Positions 1-12,397 of a stretch of DNA of 64,000 nucleotides are shown piece by piece. How positions within the stretch are numbered: the first letter of the stretch is position 1; each line of letters starts with the position of its first letter. The position numbers were made by a program, and so were the translations under genes. Under the pieces are notes generated by a model that saw only the letters and a list, made by a program, of their open reading frames with translations, was not told where the DNA came from and ran no database searches. The DNA comes from Dioscorea cayenensis subsp. rotundata (lineage: Eukaryota; Streptophyta; Magnoliopsida; Dioscoreales; Dioscoreaceae), in NCBI RefSeq assembly GCF_009730915.1, contig NC_052474.1, forward strand, positions 717,501 to 781,500, read 5' to 3'.

Positions 1-1480
1 AATATGCTGAAAACCTCACAAATGTGTGAAAGAATGTATATAAGAACCTTCTAGACAAATCTCTGTGCGCATAAAGCATTCAGCTGCTACAGACTTATTT
101 CTAACATTTAGCTGCAAAATAAATGAGCAACACATCATATCTCAAAAGAATTATTCTCAAAGTAACGATGGAGTCCTTGATTTACAAAAATGGGCATCAC
201 AGTTTCACGTAAAGGAACATGGCTTTAGTAGCTTCACTTACAAAAAAATGATATAAAAATGACCAAAACAATTCACACTGATTTTGTTAATCAGAAGCCG
301 GCTAAGTTAAGCATCAAATTTAGGCCAACATAAATTCACAAATTGTAATTGCAAGATCAATGGAGATGATAAATAATTATAAAAAAAAAAAAAGATCCAT
401 CTTTACAGCCTAAGGAAATAGAGAACAATATCTTTCAGTAGTTCAACAGAAACATTAGAAGTTTACTGTTGAAAAAATGATATATAAAATGATTAAAATA
501 GAGACAGTGATGCTACCAATCAGAGATCCATTAAGTTACATCAAATTTGAGACCAAAACAAAAACAAGGATAGGGGAGTAAGCTCATTTAAGATAATATT
601 CACATTCAAATTATTTTTATAACTAAATGAGTCATCACCAGCTAAACCTACCAAAGTGGGAAATACATAAAGTAAGAAATAAGCAGAACTGAATAGTAAA
701 TCATTGGCACCGTTTCTCTAGGTGCAGTAATCAAAAAAGTACAGAGGGTGATAACAGAAGTGAAGTCTGTGATTTGCTGAGTCATAGCATAATACAAGAT
801 TCACTTGAAATCTTGCTTGTTCTCAGAGATACATGCAAATCATGGTTGAATGCATACAAACACAAGTAGATATAAGTTTTAAGAATGTTCGAAGGAGGTA
901 AAATAATCTTTTAACAATGCATTAAAACATACTCTTTTCTTAACTGACAGCCATCAATAAAGAATAGATTGGTGTAATGGAGTTGAAGGTCGTCTAAATA
1001 ACAAAAGTTTGAAGAATGCACATAATGCTTGGAAAGTGTAGCTACCACAGGATATTGGAGGATGTTGGGGTATACATAAAGTCAGCTGGGGCCTAACATA
1101 CAATGTTCTTTTATGAGACAGATGAATCAGGATGACATGTATGAGCCTGATTCTTGCATCTCTAACTTTAGTTTCACAAAAAAATTCTACTTCGGCCAAC
1201 TTAATCAGCTTGACTCTTGCATCTCTAATATTATTCAACTCAAGCCACACATGATCTACATTAAAACTGATAAGAGCATCGAAACTTTGAATATAATTTT
1301 ATAGTTCAAGATTTTTTCTTTAAAACTTTAGATGGTCATCATAATAGCACAAAATTAGATCACATATCTAGAAAAGTAAAGGGAACCATGTATTACATAG
1401 TGTTGAAAACAATAGAAGTATAATTTTAAACTACATATTCATCATGAATAAATTGACCTTGCTAAAAAGGGAGCATGCAT
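1..1480 (-). other. possible exon(s) of an unidentified minus-strand gene in AT-rich sequence
   Basis: I recognise no gene here. On the minus strand, a segment at about 1150-1255 follows a TGTAG acceptor and stays open for about 38 codons. It is rich in charged residues and contains two related RDAR(V/I)(K/R)LI blocks, which suggests a helical or coiled-coil protein. Together with the better-defined exon candidate at 1488-1538 it could belong to a gene reading leftward out of the window. The rest is AT-rich with short A tracts and shows nothing else I can name. Low confidence. Confidence 0.2.
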
Positions 1481-1487
1481 TACTTAC

Positions 1488-1538
1488 AGATGCGAGTTCA
1501 AAGGTTGAGCAATGAATGTTTTTCCCATGTTTCATGAC
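1488..1538 (-). other. candidate 51-nt internal exon, unidentified gene
   Basis: On the minus strand the segment lies between an ...AACAG acceptor and a perfect GTAAGT donor. It reads as 17 open codons starting V-M-K-H-G-K-N-I. Its length is a multiple of three, so it would keep frame. No family is recognised. It lies beyond the assembly gap from the aquaporin gene and does not resemble any aquaporin exon, so it more likely belongs to a separate gene. Confidence 0.25.
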
Positions 1539-1624
1539 CTGTTCAGTATTAATAATAAAAGAAGTGACAAGAAAATTATCACATAGAATATGAGAATATG
1601 AGAAAAGGTACACATCAAACCTGT

Positions 1625-2624
1625 NNNNNNNNNNNNNNNNNNNNNNNNNNNNNNNNNNNNNNNNNNNNNNNNNNNNNNNNNNNNNNNNNNNNNNNNNNNN
1701 NNNNNNNNNNNNNNNNNNNNNNNNNNNNNNNNNNNNNNNNNNNNNNNNNNNNNNNNNNNNNNNNNNNNNNNNNNNNNNNNNNNNNNNNNNNNNNNNNNNN
1801 NNNNNNNNNNNNNNNNNNNNNNNNNNNNNNNNNNNNNNNNNNNNNNNNNNNNNNNNNNNNNNNNNNNNNNNNNNNNNNNNNNNNNNNNNNNNNNNNNNNN
1901 NNNNNNNNNNNNNNNNNNNNNNNNNNNNNNNNNNNNNNNNNNNNNNNNNNNNNNNNNNNNNNNNNNNNNNNNNNNNNNNNNNNNNNNNNNNNNNNNNNNN
2001 NNNNNNNNNNNNNNNNNNNNNNNNNNNNNNNNNNNNNNNNNNNNNNNNNNNNNNNNNNNNNNNNNNNNNNNNNNNNNNNNNNNNNNNNNNNNNNNNNNNN
2101 NNNNNNNNNNNNNNNNNNNNNNNNNNNNNNNNNNNNNNNNNNNNNNNNNNNNNNNNNNNNNNNNNNNNNNNNNNNNNNNNNNNNNNNNNNNNNNNNNNNN
2201 NNNNNNNNNNNNNNNNNNNNNNNNNNNNNNNNNNNNNNNNNNNNNNNNNNNNNNNNNNNNNNNNNNNNNNNNNNNNNNNNNNNNNNNNNNNNNNNNNNNN
2301 NNNNNNNNNNNNNNNNNNNNNNNNNNNNNNNNNNNNNNNNNNNNNNNNNNNNNNNNNNNNNNNNNNNNNNNNNNNNNNNNNNNNNNNNNNNNNNNNNNNN
2401 NNNNNNNNNNNNNNNNNNNNNNNNNNNNNNNNNNNNNNNNNNNNNNNNNNNNNNNNNNNNNNNNNNNNNNNNNNNNNNNNNNNNNNNNNNNNNNNNNNNN
2501 NNNNNNNNNNNNNNNNNNNNNNNNNNNNNNNNNNNNNNNNNNNNNNNNNNNNNNNNNNNNNNNNNNNNNNNNNNNNNNNNNNNNNNNNNNNNNNNNNNNN
2601 NNNNNNNNNNNNNNNNNNNNNNNN
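1625..2624. other. assembly gap of exactly 1,000 N
   Basis: The N run is exactly 1,000 bases, which is typical of a placeholder of unknown true length rather than a measured gap. It removes the 3' part of the aquaporin gene on its right. The real distance between the flanks cannot be read from the coordinates. Confidence 0.98.
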
Positions 2625-3283
2625 GTAGACTAGAGTGAAGGTCGTCACTGTTTCCAGAACTGCCCCTCCGAACCCAGTCATATCCGCTGCTATCCGTGTT
2701 GTTGGTATCGCCTGAAACGATGGCATTTACGACCATTCAGTATTTTTATTTTTATTTTTATTTTTAATAAAAAAAAGTCGTAGTATATATATATATATGG
2801 ACCTGGCCGGCGGAGGCGAGGCGGAGGAGAAGGGAGGCGAAGGTGGCGGCGAGCATTTGGGAAATCCAGTAGAAGACGGCGTTAGGGATGGGGATGTGGC
2901 CACCGAGGGTCATAGCAAACGTCACTGCCGGGTTAACGTGACCGCCTGAAACCTCGCCGGAGATGAACACGGCCGCAGACAATGCGAACCCTTGTGCCAC
3001 TGCCGTCGCAATCAGAGCCGAGGAGTCTGACGTGGCATCCGGTGTTAGCATTCCTGCACGTAAAACAAGATATGCATGCATGCATACGTGTCATGCATGA
3101 GTAAAATAAATAGATGTTTCAGAGATAAAGAGAGAAAAAGAGGGTGGCAGACTGACTGGCAGAGATGGAGGAACCGACGGCGGAGAAGACGAAGATGAAG
3201 GTAGAGAGGAACTCGGCGAGGTAGGAACGGAGAGCGATGGGAGAGATGCATTGTGAGAACGGAGTGTGAGTTATGGAAGCCAT
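2625..3283 (-). CDS. TIP5;1: aquaporin, tonoplast intrinsic protein of TIP5;1 type, partial (3' end in gap)
   Basis: Major intrinsic protein channel for water and small solutes; TIPs normally sit in the vacuolar membrane. Coding exons are 3157-3283, 2803-3053 and from 2711 into the gap at 2624, with GT-AG introns and continuous frame. Start at 3283 gives M-A-S-I-T-H and then a first membrane helix containing [20 protein letters not shown]. The first half-helix carries the NPA signature ([11 protein letters not shown]) in exon 2. Exon 3 opens [20 protein letters not shown], as in plant TIPs. About 155 residues are present of roughly 250-260; the second NPA box and C-terminus are missing. The junction motif ARMLTPD and the N-terminus fit TIP5;1 better than TIP1-TIP4, but subfamily assignment is from memory of the family and is less sure than the TIP call. 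Intron 2 is only 91 nt and contains an AT repeat. Confidence 0.85.
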
Positions 3284-4340
3284 TTCTCAATCTTGCAAGT
3301 GAGTGAGGATTTGGAATTTTGAAGAGATGGATGTGGTTTTAAATTAATGAAAGGTTGTGTGTGTGTCTCTCTCTCTCTCTCTCACTTGGGCGGGAAGGAC
3401 GTTGGGGGTGGTTACTGACGGTTATCAGGCCAGTTTCAAACATATGGAATTAAAAATTTAAAATATTGGTCTTATTACTCATGTTTGGGATCATGCATGC
3501 ATGTCAGAGACAACCCTTAAAAAGTTATGCTTTTTGTTCAGAATTGTGTCTCTTTATAGTCATTAATGTAGAGGGGTACATGCATGCCAGAGGATGAGAA
3601 TTATAATTAAGAATGGGGAGGAGATCAATGAGTACAGAAATCCTTATGCCTGCTTCAACTGGTAGATGCCATACTTGGTTCTTTTGAAAGTCAAAAAAGA
3701 ACAGTAGCACTAGATTTAATTTGTGCTTCATGAAAAGCAAGTGGGAGACATTGATCAGTAGGCACAGAAAATGGTGATGATGATGATCCATTAGTATGTC
3801 TGGGTCAGGGAAGTGATCACATATTTATATATATGGATACATCTAATTATACGTAAAACAATTAAATAAATATGTTAAACTAATCAAAACTAGATGGTTA
3901 ATTAATTAATTAATTAATTAATTAATAGCTCCTTGAATGACTCGTTGATCCACCCACCGAAAGTGTCTTCATTCACACACACAGTTATTTTTTAAAACCT
4001 CCACTTTTTTTCTGGGTAAATTGCCAACCAAATTTCTACAATGCCGGCTGTGTATCTTGCTTTACCGACATCCAAGCTGACCAGATGCACAGTCTCAGAT
4101 AACACTGCCACTCTGTGTGTCTTCTCATTATATATATTTGATGAAGTTTTAAGATAAATATCAGCAGACCAACATACTTGCCCAAAAACTAATAGGAAAC
4201 AGAAACTAGAAATATACTGCCTGGTTGTCCTTTGTGTCCACTCCTTGTTCCCTCCTCCCCACTTTATATATATATATATATAAGTTAAACACTAGCTAGA
4301 AAGCATATATTCACAGAGAAAGGAGTAGAGTAATAGTGAC
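3284..4340. other. divergent intergenic region between TIP and VAN3-binding protein genes
   Basis: The two genes point away from each other, so this 1.06-kb stretch must hold both promoters. It contains a GT/CT microsatellite (about 3356-3383), a (TTAA)n tract (3897-3926) and a TATATATATATATATAAG run at 4265-4283. The last lies about 60-75 bases before the downstream ATG and is the best TATA-box candidate for that gene. No coding sequence was seen. Confidence 0.6.
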
Positions 4341-5888
4341 ATGGAAGGCGCTGGAGAGATGATGCCAGTACCACAACCAGAGACACCCAAAGAACCCATG
4401 GAGTTCTTATCTCGTTCATGGAGTTTATCAGCTTTGGAGATATCCAAGGCATTGCAAGCCAACAAGAAAAATAGAAAGCAATCTGACAGAGAAATGATTC
4501 TCCCAGAGAAGTTAATGCTTGCAGCCTCTTCTCACAATCAACACACAGTGAGTTGTTGTATTTCTTCAATCTTAATTAATTATATATATTTCTTGTTGTC
4601 TAAAACTTTTAGTAATTATTGCAATGCTGCAGGTTTCCAGTACTGTGGTTAACACAATTGCAGCTCGGCACTCAACAGTGAGGAAATGGTTTCATAGCAT
4701 GGAGGATAAGAAGAGCAAAGAGAAAGTGAGAGAAGAGAAGGCAAGGATTCATGCTGCAGTGACAGTGGCAAGTGTGGCTGCAGCTGTGGCTGCTGCAATG
4801 GTTACATGTGAGAGATCAGAGGATGATGAGTGCTCAAAGATGTGCACAGCCATGGCTTCTGCAACCCAGCTTTTAGCATCACACTGTATAGAGATTGCAG
4901 AGCAGGCTGGAGCTGAGCGTGAGAGAGTGGACTCTGCTATTAGATCAGCAGTGGATGTGAGAACCCCTGGGGATCTCATGACACTCACTGCAGCTGCAGC
5001 AACAGGTGGATAATGAAAGGGAAATGGATTGATAGATTGATAAATTAATAGAAGTTTCTTATATGATCTTTAAAAAAAAAAAAAAATTGTAGGATGAAAA
5101 TGATGGTAATTAATGTCTAGTTTTGATTTGATGACAGCATTGAGAGGAGCAACAGCATTGAAGATGAGAATGCAAAGAGAATTAAGGAACAATGCAGCAG
5201 TGATCCCTTGTGAGAAGAGCCAGTGTGGAAGCCCAGGTATCTGGTGCAAAGCAGGGGATTTGTTCAAGCGCTCAAGAAAAGGCAAGATTACAACTTTGTA
5301 TATTAATTTGGTACTCTGATTTTTTACATGGTGCTTATAACTATTTTATTTATTTATTTTTTTTCCTTCCAGGGTCCCTGCACTTGAAGAGAACATCAAT
5401 CTACATCAACAAAAAATCACAGGTAGAGAAATTAATGGAAATGTGAAAATTTTCTCAAACTAATATTAATGGTGGGGGATAAAAGAAGGGAAATACTTCT
5501 GTTTCAGGTTATTGTGAAGCTCAAAACCACACATCTTGGAGGTGCCATTTCAAAGAGGAAAAAGAGTAAGTTCTAAATCGAATATCCAAAGGAAAAAAAA
5601 AGGTAACTTTGCACTAATGTTGGCCATATATGATCAGTGATTGTTTATGGGGCTTACGATGAGGTCTCGGCATGGCGTAGCACACCACCGCAACAACAAC
5701 TGGGTGATGCAGAGAGGCATTGGTTTGGTCTGAGAACAGCTGAAGGTCTTGTTGAGTTTGAGTGCGAGAATGAGATGAGCAAACAACAGTGGATGGATGG
5801 AGTGAACAATCTGCTTCACCAGGTTAATAGAAGGAATGGAGGGTTTGATGGAATGGATAAATCATTCCAATTATTAAATCTCAGTTAA
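4341..5888 (+). CDS. VAN3-binding protein / FORKED-like protein (DUF828 + plant PH domain)
   Basis: Members of this plant family bind the ARF-GAP VAN3/SFC and PIN-trafficking vesicles and help canalise auxin during vein patterning. Six coding exons join in frame to 360 aa: 4341-4547, 4633-5005, 5138-5281, 5373-5422, 5508-5565 and 5638-5888. The N-terminal motif [20 protein letters not shown] is the hallmark of the DUF828 (auxin canalisation) domain, which runs to about residue 240 and includes an Ala-rich helix ([18 protein letters not shown]). From about residue 240 to 355 there is a PH-type domain ([20 protein letters not shown] ... WMDGVNNLL). Intron 3 uses a GC donor (AAG/GCAAGA). The gene looks intact. 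A TATA run sits upstream. The individual paralogue cannot be named from this sequence alone. Confidence 0.9.
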
Positions 5889-6037
5889 CCAAGTCTGTTG
5901 CACAGCTTGTTTTGCCACTAGGATTGTTCATGGGATATATCCCATGGGATACAATAATTTTGTGTATGTGATCCAAGCACACTCAATTTCATTAATAAAA
6001 AGAATATATCTAATACTTTCAGGCCTTAATGGGTTAC

Positions 6038-6783
6038 CTATAAACCAAGGTTGTCACAGGCGCAAGGGGGTCCTGGGGCCTAGGCGCAAGGTGCAGGCGC
6101 GCGTCCGATTAAAACTAGGCGCACTAGTTTCCACTAAAGAAAATTGAAAACTTAGAAATATTTGTACTAAAGATTAATTTGTATTAAAGTTTTAAAATAT
6201 TCTAAAAATTAATATCATAGAAGATGATCGGACATTAGAAAGAAAAAAAACGTACATAATAACATAAAAAATAATCTTCAAATATATAATACAAAATGCA
6301 ATAATATGATATAATGCATGTATATAGTCCAAATCCTAACTTGTATAATAAAATCTAGATTTTAGTGAGTATCATCAAAATCATCAAGTCCATCATCATC
6401 CAACATCATCAATTTTCTCTTCAAATTTATCATTCTCTTCATCTAAATAGTGGATTGACCCGAAGAGGAGAGATGAGATCTTGATTCTACTTGGTTGGTT
6501 GTGTGTTAATCACCCTAATTTTAAACGGCTCTGATTGTATATTTGCCTCTTTTATTTTTAATCATCAAAGATGTGTGGATAAGATTAAAAGTTAAAGTAA
6601 ATATTTTAAAACTAACCAAATAAATTTATTGATGTTACGAAGGCGCGCCTAGGCCCACACCTTGGGCATTGTGCCTAGGCTCAAAGGCGTGCGCCTTTGA
6701 AACAGTGCCCGCCTGACACCTATAAAGACGCAATCTGTTGAGCCTTGAGCCCGAGAAGCGGCTTTGACAACTATGCTATAAAC
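6038..6783. mobile_element. non-autonomous hAT-type DNA transposon with 8-bp target duplication
   Basis: The element body is 6046-6775 (730 bp). It is flanked by direct copies of CTATAAAC at 6038-6045 and 6776-6783. Its ends are inverted: left CAAGGTTGTCACAGGCGC, right (reverse complement) CATAGTTGTCAAAGCCGC, 14 of 18 identical. Subterminal GC-rich GCGCCTAGG/CCTAGGCGC motifs lie on both sides of an AT-rich core. An 8-bp duplication with short imperfect inverted ends is diagnostic of the hAT superfamily. There is no transposase ORF, so it would need an autonomous relative in trans. Confidence 0.85.
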
Positions 6784-7516
6784 ACTCCTCTATATATGGC
6801 AATCAAGACGGTAAATCCTCTAGTGGCAATGGCAATAACAATACCAATAACAATCATAGAGGGAAGCAATTGTATTCGAAAAGTTATATGATGTGCAGAA
6901 GATGATCAAATTAACTTGAAAAGCAATACTGATCAACTCCATGCCCAAAACAACCAGCGATAAGAAATAAGAATTTTGTAAATTGTTCACATAAACAAGA
7001 GTTTACATTAGGAGAAAGATTGACCAAAGATCATTCCGCAGTTAGGCAATGATGTCTTCCATCACCCCCATGGCCCAAATTCCAAAACTCAAGCTATAAA
7101 CCTGAAAATCAATTATCAACCATGATAGGACAGCGCCAGCATACCAGAACACACATTCAAAGTACCAACTTATCAGGACCAATACAAATCTTCACAAAAA
7201 GCCAACAAAATGTCCAACAAACAAAAAACCAGGAAGTAACCCCTTACTTCGTTACAAAAGCAAATGTACCTTTTACATCATTCTTCTAGGACACAATCAC
7301 TGGAAATCCTCGGGGAAAAACCTACATTTAACGGTCGGCTAACCTGGCCAAAGGAACTAAATAAAATGCTCAAGAGCATCAATGTTTCCTACATCTTATT
7401 ACAGTACTTCCCATGAAATTACTAATTGGTCTAACCAAGATATATAGCATGATAATCTAAAGATTAAGAACAAAAAGAATAAGGATGGCATGTAACAATC
7501 TATATTCATACCTTCA
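6784..7516. other. 3' flank / likely 3' UTR of the coatomer alpha gene
   Basis: No coding potential was seen. On the minus strand the alpha-COP stop codon at 7517-7519 is followed within a few bases by AAG/GTATGA, a fair donor site, so the 3' UTR may contain an intron. I could not place an acceptor with confidence. The stretch is otherwise AT-rich. Confidence 0.4.
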
Positions 7517-10500
7517 TCATCTAGTCTGGGAAGGAGAACAGAGCAAGCCTGATGCATCTGCCCCAACCATGGCAAGTTCACAAACAACACAAAGCTGCCC
7601 TTCAATGGATGGCACAAACCTGGCCCTGCAATAGGGGCAGGAGACATCCTTTTGGCCTCGGTAAATTGGAACAAAGGTTGCTCCACAAACAACAAATGGA
7701 TTCCTGAAGTCATAATTCAGTTGCTCCGCATCCTTCCTGTCACCGCAAGCCTGCAGCACTTGCTTTGCTTTCTTTGCTTGGGCTTCAGTTGGGGAGCTCT
7801 CTAGAAGCATCCTAGCAAAATTGGAAGCAGTGGCATAATTTCCTCCCTTGAAGCAGATGGTCATAGCACTGGTGAGCACAAGCCTTGTGTGAATCTTTTG
7901 AAGCTTGCAGTTGGTGAAGTATGCTGCCAGCTCCTGCTGCCTTACAATATCATCCTTCGTTTCCTTGCGTTTAACCTCAATCTTTAACCCCAAGGCATAC
8001 TCTCTAGCTATTTCAATAAGCTCCTTCACTTCATCAACCTCTCTCCTTGAGTCAACAACAATAAGTGGAATCGTGTGCAAGATACCAAGGAATTGCCTTA
8101 GAGCCTCTGGAAACTTACCCTCTGTTGTGGCCCGGTAAGCTGACTTAAGCTTCTCATCCAACTGTGATAACTTAAACACAAGTGCTGGCGGGCCCCTCAC
8201 ATTAGGGCTGGCTGACTCACTCCATCCCTTCTCCACAGCAATTGATATAACAGGGACTGAAGTAAAGGCTTGCAAGTATGTGTGGCTGCCCATAAACAGG
8301 TCCAAAAACATAGGCTTCAATGGGGCAAAATTCTTGATGCCTAATTGCCGGCTCAGCAAACGCATGGCAGTATCAAAATTTCCAGCTGCCACATGCTCCC
8401 CAGCAAGAGATGATTTCTGGATCCAGATTTGGCTAACTTGCATGCCAGGTGTGGGTGCCACAAATAAAGATCGGACATTTGACGTGGCCTTGGGAGTATC
8501 AACATCTGGTGGCAATTCCAGATCTTCAAGATCCCAGCCTCCTTCTTCGTCATTTTCAGCATTAGCTTCACCATCTTCGATATCTACACCTATATCACCA
8601 TTCTGCATTGCATGCTCCACATCAACAATATCCAAGTCCTCATCACCCCACTCAGCCCCATTAGTTTCATCCTCTTCCTCCTCTGGACCTCCTTTCCCCA
8701 CATTATCCAGGCCACCCTCAAAAATGCCCCTCATCACCCTCAACAATGGCCAGTCTCCACCACACGTAAGGGGAGGAGGAGGTATCAGAAGTGATTGAGC
8801 TTTTCCCTCAGGTAGAGAAGGAAGGTTGTCTCCCAACTCCACCGCAAGCCTCTCAGCATCCTCCTTGAGCCCATGTGTGGCAGCTGTGACATATGCAAGC
8901 GGTAAATGTCCCGCCTTCTCCAAAATCTTCACACGTTCCTGAATGTCACCGAGATACAAGGCATTATGGAACTGCCCCATCACATCATTTTTTATCTCAG
9001 CTATTTTCAGCATTTTTGACAGTTTCTCAATGTTGCCGGTTACAAGATAAAGAAAAGAAAGCCTCTCAAAGTTCTTTGTCCTCTGGTATGCATATTCCAC
9101 AATACTAGTATTTCCCTGACGAAGGGCCTCAATCCCTAACCTATACCAGTGATCTTTCTCATCAATCTCTTTTGCAGAAGCAACAGCAATCTGAATATTC
9201 CCGCTTTCAAGTGCCAGGTTGAATCTGGTCCTCTCATCTTTAACAAAATGCAGAGCTACCTCAGGGAATCCTTTCTGCTGGAGGTAAGCAATCACTGCCT
9301 GTCCGCAAAGCTGCGAACTTTTTATCATGCTCATTACATGATCATATCTTTTCCGCAGAAGGGATAACTTGAAGACATATTCAGTAGCATCTATTGATAT
9401 GATACGGTTCTTCCCATCACGGTCCAGGCAATAGATGTTGCTCCCAGCAACCTTGGTCATGTACACCGGAACATCGAGAGTTTTTATTATACCATTGTCC
9501 CCATTGGGAAGGCAATACTTGATGTGGTTTAATGTTGTATATACAAAGACACCATTCTCATCCCAGGCTCCACTTTTCACACGGATAGTCTCATGCAGTG
9601 TGCATCTGTGAACAAGCTTCTTGTTTGCAATAACAATAGCATGTTTACTGAGCAAGGCAACATTCTCCATGTCACTTGACCAGACAATGTACTTAACAGA
9701 AGGGGTCTGAAGTTCCCCAAGGATAATCCTCTGTTGAAGATCAAAAATGAATACACGATCCTCGGCCTTGCACAACAAATTGCCCGTGCCAGCATAAAAA
9801 ATTGCATCGGTGACAATCGGAAGTGCACTCTTCTTCACTATCTCATTCTTAAGATTCTTAACTAATGCTTGGTTACTACCCTTGTCAAGCACTGCAAATC
9901 TGTTACGTGCTACAAAAACAGCTGATCCTCCAGACCCTTTCTTTGCATCCTGCATAAATTCACTCCTTCCAGAAGCATCTTTTGGAACAATATAGAGTTC
10001 ATATGATCCACCATCTGCATCAGAGCAGATCAAAACAGCATTCTCTGTAGGGCTATAAGACAGTGTCCTCGGACCTTGATTCAAACTAACAGAGCCAGGT
10101 CTTCTTATTGGAACCACTTGAACTTCCTTCTGAGTTGAAAACTCATAATACCGCAGGAAGCGATCTTTGACATAGTATATGGAGTCACCGCTAACAGAAA
10201 ATGCAGGACGTTCTCTCTCCAATTTAAAGACAATCATGCCACTGTCATGACCAGCAGCAAGAAGGTTCATCTCTGGATGGGCAGAGAGAATCCAAAAACG
10301 GTCATGCTCTCGACGGAAGGTCTGAACACCAGTGCGCTTTGTAGCATCCCAGATACGGATGCTTTTGTCTTCTGAGTTGGACACAATAACATCTTGCTTT
10401 GCATGGAACATTACACACGACACATTATTCATATGACCCCTCAATGTGTCTACCTCCCAAGCCTTTGTATCTAAGAAAATAAAACAAATTGTAAGGATTT

Positions 10501-12397
10501 GTTACAAAAGCCCAAAATATATTTTTTTCATATACTATCACAAAACCAAATGTGGCACCAGATTTATCAAGTCTTCCTAATGCTCCTAGATTTAATAGAC
10601 CACTGTCGATTACTAACAAACAAGATTCTAATGTGTATTATTTACTTCTTTCTAATATTTTGAGATCAAATAGAATGGCAAGTATGAAATGAGGGTCAGG
10701 ATGAGAACGTGAGCATTCTCATTGATACAATAAAGAACATTTTCAATTGCTATCATCAAACTATTATAATCATGATATGTAGAAAATGCAAAGAAGAATG
10801 ATAGTTCACAAAGGAGTTCAATTTTTGGAAAACATGGTAGATACCATGATGAACAATAGTTACAATGTTGGCTCACAAGTAAATTACCATTCATTCTCCA
10901 TAATTTTACTTGCCGATCATCAGCTCCAGACACAATAAGAGGCAGGCTAGGATGGAAAGATGCCCAATTGACACCACGATCATGGCCTTCTAAGACATAC
11001 TTGACAACAGCATCAACTCCCCCAAACAAATCAGTGTTCATCTGGCTTAGCCGCAAGATATCATCAGCTGGTGAGACTGTTTTCTTCCGCAATGCCCCAA
11101 TATCCCAGACACGAACTGTTTGATCTAATGAAGCTGAAACAACTAAGTCCTCTTTCGGATGAAATGAAGCACACATGACATAGTGGTTATGCCCAGTTAG
11201 CACAGAAATGCAAGTCCGTGATTGCCAGTTCCAAATCCTGATAGTCTGATCATCACTAGCACTAACAATCCATGGGTACTCATCATGAAATTGGACAGTA
11301 CGGATGTAATCAAGGTGTCCTAGAAGTGTAAATAAGCACCGATGTGTCTTGTAATTCCAGACTTTTATTTTGTAGTCATCTCCTGCAAATTTGATCTCCA
11401 TTGTCAGTATTACAGATTCACACTTACTAGAAATGCATGTAATGAATCAATTAGGTTAGTTAACAACAGATTGGATAGGGCACTATCCTGTTCCACATGA
11501 TACCTGATGGGCAAAACAATTTCGAACAAAGTAAATCTGATTGAGCATTGACAATATTAAACTGCTAGGCATACGCATCAAATAGCATTGTAGAACTAAA
11601 TAAAGAGACTTTTCACCCTGATTCATTTTGCCATTATCTGAAAATAGGAAACATGAAATGAGTTTGGTAGATCAACTAAAATACAGTTCCAGTTCCAGTC
11701 CCTCATCTAAACTTAAGAACAAGCTGATCTAGGAGAAAGTTAAGACAATCATACATCCACAATATAAATAAATAAGCAATGCGGGGAAAAATCAGATCAA
11801 AAAGGATGAGATTTGACTATGCTTACGGTACAAATTTGATTATTGCTCATTCATATTTAAAGCGATTAATCCCTTAAAAAAAATATATATATTTCTTCGC
11901 CTATTGAAACCATTACGGAACCAATCTGGAAAATTTTAGGTAGATCACCCAAAAAAAGCCAAAATGGATCATAGAGATTCTCCTCTTCAAATTGAGAGAG
12001 TATTTCATGATCAACATTCACTCTGAAGGGAAAGATCACAATCCAAATAGCAAACCACTTGCAGCATGCAAAACTAAATCATAGATCAATCAGACCAAAG
12101 CCTAGATCTGAGGATAATTTAGAAAATCACGACACGGATCTGAAATCAAGTAATGAGAATCAAAGGGAAACGAGATGGATTAAAAAAACCTCCGGAGACG
12201 AAGAGTGGCTGAGATTTGTGGAAGTGGACGCCACGAACAGGGCCATCATGCTCATCGAAACGGTCGAGGAGAGTGCCCATGCGATAGTCCCAGAGCTGGA
12301 TCACACCACTGTGCAAACTCGCCAGTATCCATGGCCGTTTGCTATGAAAGCTCAGCCCTTTCACCCTATTGCTCTTCGTCTCGAACTTCGTCAACAT
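7517..12397 (-). CDS. coatomer subunit alpha (alpha-COP), COPI coat
   Basis: Alpha-COP is the large WD40 subunit of the COPI B-subcomplex. It recognises dilysine cargo tails and coats vesicles in Golgi-to-ER retrieval. Three coding exons, 12190-12397, 10888-11382 and 7517-10470, join in frame to 1,218 aa, the full length I expect for plant alpha-COP. The start [18 protein letters not shown] is the family N-terminus. Exons 1-2 encode the first beta-propeller, with WD repeats ending in QLWDY, KVWNY, RIWNW, RVWD, KLWRM and RIWD. The middle is the coatomer WD-associated region. An acidic linker (around residues 815-880) with [11 protein letters not shown] precedes the C-terminal domain, which ends with paired Cys motifs ([13 protein letters not shown]) and SPSQTR. 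No frame breaks. The ATG is preceded in the same frame by an upstream in-frame Met (12427), but the conserved start is at 12397. Confidence 0.97.

Noticed and set aside
1431-2736. Long open frames on both strands over the N run
   Set aside because: They are created by untranslated N codons; only 2625-2711 has coding support, as aquaporin exon 3.
8280-8798. 172-codon plus-strand ORF inside alpha-COP
   Set aside because: It is the antisense shadow of the acidic linker of an intact conserved gene.
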